DNA from: Candidatus Absconditabacterales bacterium
GTDB lineage: Bacteria; Patescibacteriota; Gracilibacteria; Absconditabacterales; Absconditicoccaceae
NCBI GenBank assembly: GCA_025057375.1
Contig: JANWWO010000002.1
Coordinates: 62,001-126,000, forward strand
Reading direction: 5' to 3'
DNA: 64,000 bases
The position numbers and the translations under genes are program-made. The stretch's first letter is position 1, and the number at the start of each line of letters is the position of its first letter. Below, in pieces: positions 1 to 10,700 of this stretch. The notes below the pieces were generated by a model that was given only the letters and a program-made list of their open reading frames with translations, searched no databases and was not told the origin of the DNA.

Positions 1-100
1 CAATTACAGTTGCAGGTGCTAAAAAAAGGGTATTTGCTCTGATGACTTGACGTGCGGTTGCGTTTGCATCACAGCAGTCGGTGATAATAGTGATATGCAT
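1..100 (-). CDS. Hypothetical protein, N-terminal part only
   Basis: The first 33 codons of a minus-strand gene run off the left edge, beginning MHITIITDCCDANA. The ITD-x-D-A start loosely recalls SAM hydrolase/chlorinase-type (DUF62) proteins, but 33 residues are too few for an assignment. It lies downstream of the pseudouridine synthase gene on the same strand, with about 80 nt between them, so the two could share a transcript. Confidence 0.55.
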   Translation of the reverse strand, partial: MHITIITDCCDANATARQVIRANTLFLAPATVI

Positions 101-183
101 AGGAAAAGGAGAAATAAAAGATACAAACTAAAAATATGATGCAGAAGATTATCATCAATGTGACGTTTGGGGAAAGTTTCATG

Positions 184-858
184 TTATGGAACAAGACGTC
201 GTTGTCATGGAGGAATGTCTCATAGGTTTCGTTTTCCCACACGCCAACGATGGAGTCAGATACATTCGTTGTGTATTGCCAGACACATACGTTTGACTTG
301 GTGGTATTTGCCTTCGGTCAAGGTGAGATTGATGCTGCTGTCACTGAGTCTTTGGACTTGTGCAGGTTTGGTTAGACCATCATCAAGCATGACTCATGCT
401 TCAAGCTGTCTACAATCCTCGTCAGTGATGGTTTTTTTGAGGGTGACAGTATACGTTTTGGGGCAGAGGAATTTGGGGGAGATGATGCGGTGGATGAACT
501 GTCCGTCCGTGCTCGCAATGAGGAGTCCAGTTGTATCAACATCCAGACGTCAGGCACAGCGAAGGTCTTTATGGAGGGGACAATCTTCAATCAAATCACG
601 CCAGCTACGTCGTTGTCCTTCGTGACGATCACTGCAGACATAGCCACTAGGTTTGTGGAGAAGAATTGTTACTGACAGGCGGACGATGTGCTGAGTGATA
701 CCCATGTATGGTCGGTCGATAATATCATTGTGTGAGACAAGAAGAGATGGATCGGTGGTTGAATCTGTATTGATTGTCATGGGATGTTTTTTGAGTATTT
801 TGGTTGCTTGTGTTCTCGACACCCAGCCCATGCGTCCCATGTATTGATCGAGTCTCAT
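184..858 (-). CDS. rsuA: 16S rRNA pseudouridine synthase, RsuA/RluE family
   Basis: A 224-residue protein read through TGA as Gly. The N-terminus (MRLDQYMGRMGWVSRTQA) is the S4 RNA-binding domain. The catalytic motif follows near residue 100 as CAGRLDVDTTGLL, with the nucleophilic Asp in GRLD. The C-terminal EGKYHQVKRM segment is typical of RsuA. The family isomerises a uridine in rRNA to pseudouridine. I chose the ATG at the S4 domain; the frame stays open further upstream, but that stretch is not S4-like. Stop is TAA. The target position is not determinable here. Confidence 0.9.
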
Positions 859-1008
859 ACAGAACAATGAGAAATAAAACAACGTATTGCTGTGGTTGTA
901 TATATAGGAATTGTCTATGATTTTACAAGAGAAAAAACCATCACCACTGATTAGTTTTGTTATTTTTTCTTTTTTGTCAAGATAGTAATCACAATCTGCT
1001 CCCAAAAT

Positions 1009-1036
1009 TTGCAAAAAAAAGATTTTTGACTATACT
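1009..1036 (+). promoter_or_regulatory. Promoter, TTGCAA-N16-TATACT
   Basis: TTGCAA at 1009-1014 and TATACT at 1031-1036 are separated by exactly 16 nt. It points to the gene starting at 1081 and is one of the best matches to the motif that recurs through the window. Confidence 0.75.
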
Positions 1037-1080
1037 CGAAGTAAGAAATTGTACTTTTATTTATTTTTGGGAAAGAAACG

Positions 1081-2628
1081 ATGGCTTTGTGGCAAAATAG
1101 TGCGGCGGAACAGATTTATACAGCGATTGAGGGATATGGTAATAGTATTGTAGATGATGTAAGAAAAAATGCAAAAAATCTAGAAAATCAGATGATCAAT
1201 GAGCAAAGAGAGCATGTCTTTTCTCAATTGAGTACCAATTCTGAAGAATATACGTCTCTCATCAATGCACGCGATGGATTTCTTTCAAGAACATGAAACA
1301 ATACTGACTGACTCAGAGCATTCAACTCGGGAAAGCGAAAACAAAAACAAGGTCACTATGATATTGCTCTACTCCAAGCCGCGATGATTGACTGTGGTTC
1401 CAAACTAAATGAAGTCAAGAGGTGAGCATGAACAGTAGCAAACACGTTAGGGCTTGTTGAACTCAGGGTTCCAGTCGATGGTAAAGTAGGATGGGGAACC
1501 TTGGAATGACTGATAAAGTTGGCAAAAGAGCTTCAGGTTGTAAATGCTTTTGAGAATGGGAAGCCGACGTGGGCATTGATCAAAGCGATTTTTGAGAAAT
1601 GTAATGCGCCTTCTTCATCAAGTAGTACTGATAACTCATCATTTGAGGTTTCTCAATATGAAATAATATGATGAATAATCTTTCAACAACAACCTGATGG
1701 AACAAAACAATGAACGATTGATGGGAAAGACGTCGTTATCGACGCTTCTTGAAAAAAAGGAACTATTGATGGTGTTGTGTTTGAGATAGACTGAGAAAAT
1801 GTAAAACCAGAGCTTACGTCATACGCATGAGAGAATGATGGATGAACGCCAACATCTGATTGGATGGAATCAATGTCTTTGAAAAAACTAGCACAATCAA
1901 CACAGACGATCAAAAGCGTACAAGACTGGATCAGTACCAATAAACTATGAATTAATCAGCAAAAAATAACTCTTGATGATCAATGAAAGATTACATCATT
2001 GACATGGATGACAGTATGAAATACGTTTCCTACATCGCTCATATGACTTCCTCAGTCTCTTTTAGCATCGTCTTTTTCGTTGTATGCAGGATGAACAGAC
2101 AAAGCAGTCGATCTTTCATCATATCAGGGTAAAAAGATATATATCAATGGTAAAGAAGTTGCTATTCCATCATGATTGAATACTGACCTACAACAAAAAC
2201 CTGTTTTGAGATGATCGTTTGGTTTAGTGGTTCAATCACAGCTGCCATGATTGAGTAGCTATACTGATTATTTCACTGGTGAAGTAGCACAAGCGATGAA
2301 TAAGGTAGCTCCTTATCTCACATTTAGTTTTTTAGATGCATCCAACGTTCAACAGTCATCGTTTACTATTAACTCTGCACATAAGCACACAATAAAATGA
2401 TGGAAGATACAACTGATACCCACAGCTCTCGAAAAAAGCAATATGGAAGACGCCAAAATTGCAGTTGCTGAGTTTTTTCAGAAAACGTGAATAGGATGAG
2501 CACAAGGTAATTATGAGGAGCTAGCAAAAGCACTTCTTGGCATTTGATTCCTTGCAAAGCCAAAAGACATTATTATTCCTGAGTCATGATCAAATAATGC
2601 ATATGCTCAATCTAAAAAAAAAGAATAG
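1081..2628 (+). CDS. Hypothetical 515-residue protein
   Basis: A single open frame with many TGA codons ends in TAG. The N-terminal about 150 residues look helical (IVDDVRKNAKNLENQM). The middle and C-terminal parts are rich in Ser, Thr, Asp and Gly, with phrases such as YINGKEVAIPSG and IDGKDVVIDASG that suggest beta structure. No signal peptide or membrane segment is evident and I recognise no family. It has a strong upstream promoter, a T-rich leader and a terminator directly behind it, so it is a stand-alone transcription unit. Its function is unknown. Confidence 0.8.
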
Positions 2629-2650
2629 CCCAACAAGAGGCTATTTTTTT
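2624..2650 (+). terminator. Rho-independent terminator
   Basis: AATAGCC and GGCTATT form a 7-bp stem with an 8-nt loop, followed by a T run. It overlaps the stop codon of the plus-strand gene. The T run also overlaps the end of the convergent minus-strand gene. Confidence 0.75.
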
Positions 2651-4761
2651 AATTTATTTTGTATTTTTGCTTCATATAGCTTCAATGTTTGTTCAATCAT
2701 GCGTGCATTTTTTTGATTAAAGTCATGTGCTTGAATACGTTGACGAATGATGGCTATTGCATTGGTAATTTCCTTAATTTTTTCTGTTTTTACGTTTTTT
2801 GTAGCTTCATCATCTCATGTCATGTTGGCTAGATCATCTAGATTTGATTGTATTGCATCCATGACTCTTACTTCATCAGTACTTAGTCAGAGCTGTGATC
2901 GAGAATAAGGAGTGCTCATGGGTGTAGTTGGTGGATTTTGTACAGAGAAGGTATACCAAAGATCTCCAGCAACACGCATTGCTACTACTCTCGATGTGAG
3001 TCTGAATGGGTTTCACGCTTCCCTCTGTGCTCATGGCAACCATCATTGTGTTCATAGTTGTCATCGGTTATTTACTCCTCAGTCAATGCTCATTCCTTTT
3101 CGATCTGGAAGAAAATATATTCAAGGATAGAATCATCATGATACTTCGTAGTCTCATTCCTCTGGTAGTTTCTTATTGGAACTTGCTCCCAAGATTCTTG
3201 TTATCTTGATTCACCATACAGCATACGGTGCTCCTGATGGATCAGTTATATACAGTCTGTCTTGTCATGCTCATGGTACCAGTTCTCTAAACGTTCTTTG
3301 TCATGATTGTGCTCGTCCTCATCAGATATGTAGTCATATAGTTCGCCATTTTCATGTCCTGAGCGCTACATAAATTCTTCATCAAACAGTTGTGAGGTTA
3401 AACTGTGAAGCTACATACTCATTACGTGTATTGTGCTTTTGTATTCATCATTCTACATTGATTCCATATTGCAATCTTATTCTGTTATCAGCAATTCATT
3501 GTCATACTCCCAACGATATTCATGCGCCTATATTTGATGGTCATAGTGGTCCTGTTGTGTTTCATGAATAAATATGTGGTCATCAGGATATTCATCAATA
3601 TACAAAAGTGTATTTTGTCGTTTTGGATCTGGTCGTTGTATCTTCTGCAACATGAAAATGTTCGTTATCATATCATTGATCTTGTGTTTTGTTGCTTGTT
3701 TCTATGGGAGTTTTTACAAGTCAATCATCATTATTTTTTCTTTGGGTTGCTTCTGTTGGATGTGCTGTCATAAGATTCGCAATCAAAATCACAATTGCTG
3801 CGATGTTGGCAAAAAATCAGAGACTGACTATTTTGGGTGCGTTTTCTTCTCATAGTTCTGCCGCCGCATCTGTGGTTATGAGTTCAGCAATTTTGTTTTC
3901 GATTTGATCTGATAATCTAGCATAATCTTCTGCTTTAATTCCATAGTGTTCCAAAGTTTTACAAATAGCAACAAAATCATCTTGGGAGATTTGATCAAAG
4001 TCAATGATTCCTTTTGTTGTCAAGACTATTGCAATTGCCATGATGATTTTTTCTTGCTCAGAAAAAGAAGGATCGAGTCATTGGACGTATGCTTGTGCTA
4101 GTTGTTGATTAAGCATGTGTATCGCAAATGCGATATCCTCATTCATATGAGACTCTAATACGACGCTTTCCTCTTTTTGAGCATAATTCTCAAGAGCATA
4201 ATGATAAATTGTGGTCGCATGTTCATGACTGAGATGTCATTGGGCGATGAGTGTGTTGAGAAGTATTTGCAATTGGGTATCGTCTTTCGGTTGGTATGTG
4301 TTGAGAAGATAGGTTGTTATTTCTGATAGACTTGGCAGCAAGAGAGGAACGTTGTATCCTTCAAGAATTGTGTGCAAAATTGGAGGACATCCTGTTTTTA
4401 CAGGTCATAGTCATGATGTTATGAGATTGAGAGCTCATTGTAGGTGTCATGGAGTATCAATGAGATGAGGATTGCCTTTTTTTGCACGAACAAAAACTCA
4501 GTTTTTTTGCTCATATTGTTGTCATGGATATTCTTCTCATGGTAATAATAGTGTATATGGTGTCATTGATGTTGTGGTGAGATTGAGAGCTTTTCGCAGG
4601 TCTCATGGAGTATCAATGAGATGAGGATTGCCTATTCGTGCAGGATCAAAAACTCAGTTTGCAGGAACAAAAACTCAGTTTGCAGGAACAAAAACTCAGT
4701 TTGCAGGAACAAAAACTCAGTTTTTTTCCTTATATTGTTGTCATGGTGTATATGGTGTCAT
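2641..4761 (-). CDS. Membrane protein with N-terminal tandem repeats
   Basis: A 706-residue protein, stop TAG. The start is the first ATG after a promoter at 4802-4829. The N-terminal 120 residues contain four copies of a 7-residue unit like NGVFVPA, and then a larger duplication: MTPYT...GQQY..KNGVFV...GNPHLIDTPG occurs twice. The middle is helical. One clear transmembrane segment (SLGFFANIAAIVILIANLM) lies near residue 310. After it comes a Gly-rich, probably beta, region with VYGGISGGPHIYSG and GIGISLGVGQG-like stretches. The C-terminal 80 residues are charged and helical. No family was recognised. A surface or envelope role is inferred from the topology. Confidence 0.8.
4642..4735. repeat. 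In-frame 21-bp tandem repeat
   Basis: AAAACTCAGTTTGCAGGAAC is repeated head to tail about four times with period 21 and encodes the repeated NGVFVPA heptapeptide. It lies wholly inside a reading frame. Confidence 0.9.
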
Positions 4762-4801
4762 TGATGTTGTATACAGATAAAAAATTGCTTTTTGCACTAT
4801 G

Positions 4802-4829
4802 ATGATAAGACTTTTCAAAAAAAAGTCAA
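4802..4829 (-). promoter_or_regulatory. Promoter, TTGACT-N16-TATCAT
   Basis: On the minus strand TTGACT (4824-4829) and TATCAT (4802-4807) are 16 nt apart. The promoter lies about 40 nt upstream of the start of the repeat-containing membrane protein gene. Confidence 0.6.
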
Positions 4830-4933
4830 TAAAAAATTGGAGAAAATTATCATTTTTCTGCTTCCATGGTTGCACAGTATGTGATCAAATGTGATTCTCT
4901 CTGTTTGTTGCTGCGTTGTGATGTCTTCAGCAA

Positions 4934-4956
4934 AGAAAAAGCCTCCGTGGGAGGAG
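4934..4956 (-). terminator. Rho-independent terminator of the CAP-domain gene
   Basis: The inverted repeat CCTCC/GGAGG with a 3-nt loop is followed on the minus strand by CTTTTTC. It lies about 20 nt beyond the TAA of the CAP-domain gene. Confidence 0.65.
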
Positions 4957-4973
4957 ACTCATGAGAGATGATA

Positions 4974-6428
4974 TTACTTTGGCGCTGCAAAGACTTGGAC
5001 TCGATAGTTTCCTGCACGTCCAAATCAAACCTCACAAAAGTTTGGACTGAGAATGTTTGCTCTATGTCAATCACTGTTCATCCGTGATTGCATTGCTTCG
5101 CTCACCGTTGTTTGTCAGTTGGCAATATTTTCCCCGACAAATGACCAGGCATAGCCAGCGTTGGTCACCCTTTGAGACATTGTTCTTCCATCCTGAGATA
5201 TGTGAGAAAAATATCATTGTGCGAGCATGTCTTCTGCGTGAGCCTGTGCGACACGAGAAAGCGTATTATTGAGTGTCAGTGTCGACACTTGGGCTTGAGA
5301 TCTCTGTTCATTGACTGCAGTGAGCATCTCTTGCTGTCGAGATTGGACTGGTGAAGATATTGATTCTTGTCTTTCTTGTGATGTTGTGGATGGTGTAGGG
5401 GTTGATTGAGTACGAGATGTGAGTGATGGATGGATGATTTGAGCATCGAGGATGCGAGAGAGTGTGGGGTCGAGCGTAATGCGCATATTCCAGGATCAGT
5501 TATTTTTGGTGCTATCGATGGCGTCTGGATGGAAACGATAGTTTTGTGCTGTTGATCATGCTGCAAACGGACGAAACCATGATGTAGCCATAATGATAAC
5601 ATTGCCATTTGATTCAAACGATATGGCACTGACGCTTAGCGAGTTTGCTTTTGGGTTGGCGTTGATGTCGCCTTCGGTGGTGCGAGACATGAGGAATGTT
5701 CCTCTAACGATTTTCCCCGTTTCTGGATCAAGTTTGGCAAGGAAGGATCATTTGAATGCTCCTTGTGCTCTCCCAAAGCTTGGGAACACAACGCCATCAA
5801 ATGCTCAGGGCATGACATGCTTCCTGGTGATATATCAGGCGTCATGTGATCACCCATCAAGGGTGAATACAACCCAGGGATTGCCTTGGGCATCAGTCAT
5901 GACGATTTCAGCTCTTGTATCAACTGGTGATGTTTCGTGGACGATTTTCCAAATTTCTTTCCCATCAGGTCAGATCTTGGTTACTCGAGGGTCTTGGTTA
6001 TCGTTGGAAACCTGAGTAAATCATCCATCAAAGCTAAACGATCTGTGGGGTGTGGGTGTGTGAGTTGGTGTAGTTTCAGAGTTTCATCATCACGAAGTTG
6101 TTGTCATGATGGTTGGTTGCTGATGTGTGGATATAAATGTTTGGTGCTCGATAGCTTGTGCTACAGCACGGATAAGAGGTTTGAGGCGGTTTGGTGTACG
6201 AGGACGGTTTGCTAGTTGTCTAAGTCAGGGAGCTAACCCGATAACTTGATCATTCCCCATTTTTGAGGCACGGTTGTTGAGTCTGGTAATAATACGATCA
6301 AACATGATTTGGTCACGAGGTGAGAGGGAAGCACGAATAGATTCGTGGGTAATTGAGTCGCCACTTCATCAGGCAATTGTGAGGAGAGGGATGAGAAGAC
6401 TCAGAAGAAGAACAAATAAAGCGGACAT
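4974..6428 (-). CDS. Secreted protein with C-terminal CAP (SCP/PR-1) domain
   Basis: A 484-residue protein. It opens with a signal peptide (MSALFVLLLSLLIPLLTIAG). The middle is beta-rich with repeated phrases about data and properties (DPETGKIVRGTF, TDAQGNPWVVFT), resembling a propeller or lyase-like fold. A Ser/Thr/Pro linker follows. The C-terminal 130 residues are a CAP domain: NEQRSQ, LNNTLSRVAQAHAEDML, YFSHISQDGRTMSQRV, GYAWSFVGENIANG and MNSDGHRANIL. This domain occurs in many secreted bacterial proteins. Its activity is usually unknown. The T-rich leader and a promoter sit directly upstream. Standard-code reading would break this gene into five pieces. Confidence 0.85.
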
Positions 6429-6479
6429 AGCTAGGTGTAAAGCAAATAAAAAAACATTACCGACGTGTTTGTGTCAGTG

Positions 6480-6507
6480 ACTATAGTGATTTTTGGTTTT
6501 TTTGCAA
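6480..6507 (-). promoter_or_regulatory. Promoter, TTGCAA-N16-TATAGT
   Basis: TTGCAA (6502-6507) and TATAGT (6480-6485) lie 16 nt apart on the minus strand. A 22-bp tandem duplication places a second TTGCAAGAG copy immediately upstream at about 6524. Confidence 0.7.
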
Positions 6508-6540
6508 GAGATTTTTGGTTTTTTTGCAAGAGAGGATTTG

Positions 6541-7692
6541 TTATCCCACAATCTCTTTTCTGATCTGTGTTACCATCTGATGCAAGTAGCAAATATTGTG
6601 CAGACTGAGCAAAATACCTCCCAACATCTCTTTTTCTCTCCATAGGTGATGTAGATATGCTTTGGTATACTGTGCAGGAAGCCAGGAATATTGTGGGGCG
6701 AGTGGAGTGTGGTCATTTTTGAAACATGCATTGGAAATTTTTTGGTAGCCATCGTCAGAAAAAAACACTCCATGACGTCCTAGTCTGGTGGGTAAGACAC
6801 AATCAAACATATCAAATCCTTGCTCAATAGCATAACGAATTCCTTCAGGATTCCCTACTCCCATCAAATATCTGGGTTTGTCCTCAGGAAGATGTTCTCC
6901 ACAAAAGGAGACGACTTTTTGGATTTCGTGGACAGGTTCTCCTACACTCACGCCTCCAACTGCAATCCCATCAGGAGCAAAAGGAGATAATACTTCGATC
7001 GAATGTTTTCTCAGATCGAGATTGGTTCCACCTTGCACGATAGGGAACAAGACCCCACGGCAGTCGGTATATTTTTTTTGGTGATGTTCAAATTGCTCAC
7101 GAGCCCATTGATGCGTGAGGATGAGATGCTGAGCAAATGTACGATCACTGCAGCTAGGTGGAGAACAGACATCAAGCATCATCATGATATCCGATCCCAA
7201 AGCGCATTGGACATCGACACATCCCGCAGGCGAAAAAAAGTGACGAGATCCATCGTGGATACTGCGAAATTTTACTCACTCAGGGAGGATTTTGCAGAGG
7301 GAAGTATTGGACTGACCTCTATTTCTGTTTTTACCTGCGATGGAACTTGCGTCACTTTTCCCAAGTCCGAGCGAAAAAACTTGAAATCCACCACTATCCG
7401 TGAGGATGAGTCAGGGTCGGCGTTCGAAGGTATGGAGTCACCCTGCTTGTTTGACTGTCTCTGTTCAGGGGCGAAGGTAGAGGTGATAGGTATTGGCAAG
7501 GATGAGATTGATAGTGGGGAGGTCGCCAATGTACTGGGGATCACGAAGCATGTCTAAGATGAGTCCTTTGATGGTTGCTTTGGTTCCAACGGGCATAAAA
7601 ACGGGAGTAGGGACCTCAACGCCATTGAGACGGATCGTTCAGGCTCTTGCTTTCCCTTGTGTGGCATGGATAGTGAAGGAGAGTTTGGACAT
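6541..7692 (-). CDS. tgt: tRNA-guanine transglycosylase (queuine/preQ1)
   Basis: A 383-residue protein matching the full length of bacterial Tgt, which exchanges guanine-34 of GUN-anticodon tRNAs for a queuosine precursor. Visible motifs are [37 protein letters not shown], the GGVSVGEP loop and the catalytic Asp region [17 protein letters not shown]. Oddly, the C-terminal zinc site is missing. Where Escherichia coli has CDCYTC before the YSRAYLHHL helix, this protein has YSWLPA before YTKAYLHHL; only the His of LHN remains. The fold is otherwise intact. Confidence 0.95.
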
Positions 7693-7773
7693 AGGAATGA
7701 GAGAGACAAATAAGATTTTTTTCTTTATAAAGATTTTTGGACCAAATGCAAGGGGGAGAGGATTGAGATGCTG

Positions 7774-10700
7774 TTAGTTAGTATTGTGGGACAATAGCCC
7801 GGGGACAGAAGAAGGAGTGGTGTTTGTGTTGCCTACTGGGGGGAGAGCATATGTTTCGTGCTTGGTCACCAGATGCCATTCATGATACAAAGCAAAGTTT
7901 GCTGGATCAGAAAAATCATACTGACTTATGTCTGCGATCTGTTTATCAATATTGGCTCTTGCATATGCAATCTCGTCAGGGGATTTTTTTCACTCTGCAA
8001 TGTCTTTTTTGAGATTTTTGATCGCTGATTTGAGTTGAGATGTTTGGTTCATAAACTGATTGAGATTGCCTTCATACACCTTGTTTCCTGGTCATCATGA
8101 TGCGATTTTTTTGTAATCATCAATCACTGTCTTGAAATGATCGATGAATGCTTGCTTTTCTGGTTTGCGTGTGCCATCAGCTTCTGACACATCTGCTTCC
8201 AAAATGGTGATCATCATCTGTAGTCATTTTGCCGTATTTTTTTTTGCATTGCTCAAAAACTTCTGTAATGCTTCAATGAGCTGCATAAGAATAGTACGTG
8301 AATCTTTTGGTCATTCAATATGCGACAAGGTGTCCATATAATCATCAATTCTTTTTGCGATTTTGAGTTTACTTGTTTTGTCTGGATTGATATCTTTGGC
8401 TAGATCAGCGACAATGAGATCGGTGACATATTTTTTGTATCCATCAGGTGAAAGAAAAGGCACATCGACGCCATTGATGTTCATCATGTGTTGTTTGCTT
8501 ATATCAACTTCAAATCACCCTTTCCCATCTTCCACAAAAATTTCTCTATTCACGCTCATAGAAGTTCCATCTTGATATGTCACTTTGGCATCGTACTCGA
8601 CTCTTATCGTCCCATTATTGATCATAGTGAGTATCTGTGCTTTGGTGTCTGGATTTTTCAAGGCATCTGCATCAAGCTCAAAAAGTACTGTATTTGCATC
8701 AAATTTACTGGTAATTTTTACCTTCCCATCAAGATTCATTGATCATGCTATAAGTTTGGAAATGATTTTGAACATTGCTCCATTTTCTCATTTTCCATCT
8801 TGTTTCACTGCCCAATCCAAATCTCAGGGTACTTTTTGATCTTTGGAAAACGCAAAGCTTGTTTTATTGACCACATCTTGTGGATTGATGCCAGCATCGA
8901 TAAAGAGTTTCATATCATCTACTGCACTTGCTTTGTAGGTCTCAATCGTGCGTTGTTTGAGTGATTTATCAGTAAACTCTGTTTTTCTTATATCTGTTTT
9001 ATCTTTGGTATTTTTCATTATCCATTCTCACTGTTCATTTTTGACGAGATAGTATGATTTCCCGTCTTGATAGTGGATGTATTCGTGATGTCCGTCTTTG
9101 AGCGGAAGTTGTGCTTTATCTGGAGAAAGTTTGGTATTAATATTGTTTTGAAATTTAAGACGCTGTGAGTCTTGGCGTGATGAGAGGGTAGTGAGTGTAT
9201 CATTAAATCGTTTGGTTATGTGTTCGAGAATGTGTTTGGTATGGGGGAATTGTGTGTGGATTTCCAGGAGTGTTGTTTTGATCTTGCTTAATTGCTCTTT
9301 TGTGGGATTGATAAGGCAGTCTTTCATCAGAGAAAAAAGCTCACTGACGTGTTTGTTTGGTCAGGTTTGTACTTCAAGTGCAGTTTGTGCTTTGGTAAGG
9401 TGTGTGTCAATGGTTTTGGCTTGTGCGTCTGACAATGTCATTGATTGTGATGATTGGTTTACATCTTCATTGACTCACGTCTTGTCTGATTGTGTCTGTG
9501 CTGCTTTTCATCATTCCTTTCATCAATCAGTTTTTTGTTTTCCTTCTAGTAGTTTGTTTTTTGCATCTTGTAGTATTTGTTTTTCTGCATCCAATCGTTT
9601 TGTATCTGCGTGTCCATTTTGTTTGGCCCCTTCCGCATCAATTTGTTGTTGAATTCTCTTAAGTTCTTTATCAATTTGTCAGATCAGGTGTTTTTTCTGT
9701 CTATCAATATCTCATAGTTTTCCTTTCAGTGTGGGGATGTCATTGAGTTTCATTGCTGCCATAATTCCCATCAAGGGTCACATTTCGCTGATCATTGCTT
9801 CAAGAGATACTGTTTGTCCTGTCAGCATTTTTTGCCTTTGTTGTTCGACGTAGAGACCGAGTGGCATTTCCATGCCCAAATCACGTCCTGTTTCTGCCAT
9901 TCGTTTGGCGTATTCTTTGTTCATGGTGATGCCCTTGGCGAGATCGTCTGCTTGTGCAAGTATTTTTTGGGATGCAGATCATCATTTGAGAAGATTTTTG
10001 GTTCCTTGACCAAATTTTGCAAATCATGCACTTACTCACTTCCCAATTCCCAAGGTTAGCATCGTCACTCCAGCATCAGCAAGAATTGTTGATCCTGCTT
10101 CCATCCCAAAGTCAGTAATATCCTCAAATCATCTTCCTCTTGCCATTTCATACGCAAGTCAGGCACTTGATCAAGCGAGTGAAGAAATCAACGCACTTCG
10201 TGCAGCAGCCGCTACTCAGGTTCATGCACCGAGAGTTTTGAGAGCAAGAAGAGTCGCCACCATTGCAACGACCATTCATCCACCCATGTCAGCGTATCAC
10301 AAGTTTTTGTGATATTGTGCATCAGATACATCAAACCATCATCCTGTCCCATGCATATCCACAAAGGCTTCATACATCTCTTTGTTCAGTCATTGCAATC
10401 AGGCAGACGACCTTGCTCCCAATGTGTCAGCAAATTGTTGCATCATTTTATCACGAGATTCTGCCATAATTGTTTGCATCATGGTCATATAGTTTTGTAC
10501 TCATTGTTCTGGACCGTGTGCATCAATCATCGTTTGGAGCGATAGGTTTCTTTCTTTGATTGTATGTAAACCATCAAGCAAGGCACGATGTTCAAGGGAG
10601 AGCTGAGAATATTTTTGTGTAAGAGTTTTGTTATACTCTTTACCAAACATCTGCGTTAGTATTGTTTCTTGGACATCAGCGTCTGGCTGTGTGCTCTCAG

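Noticed and set aside
167-625. Plus-strand frame of 152 codons at the left end
   Set aside because: It is antisense to the RsuA-family gene, which shows clear S4 and GRLD motifs.
859-1014. N-terminal extension of RsuA (MQILGADCDYYL...)
   Set aside because: The S4 domain begins at MRLDQYMG; the extension has no family likeness and lies in a T-rich leader.
4642-4735. CRISPR-like array
   Set aside because: The 21-bp units are contiguous with no spacers and are in-frame coding repeats.
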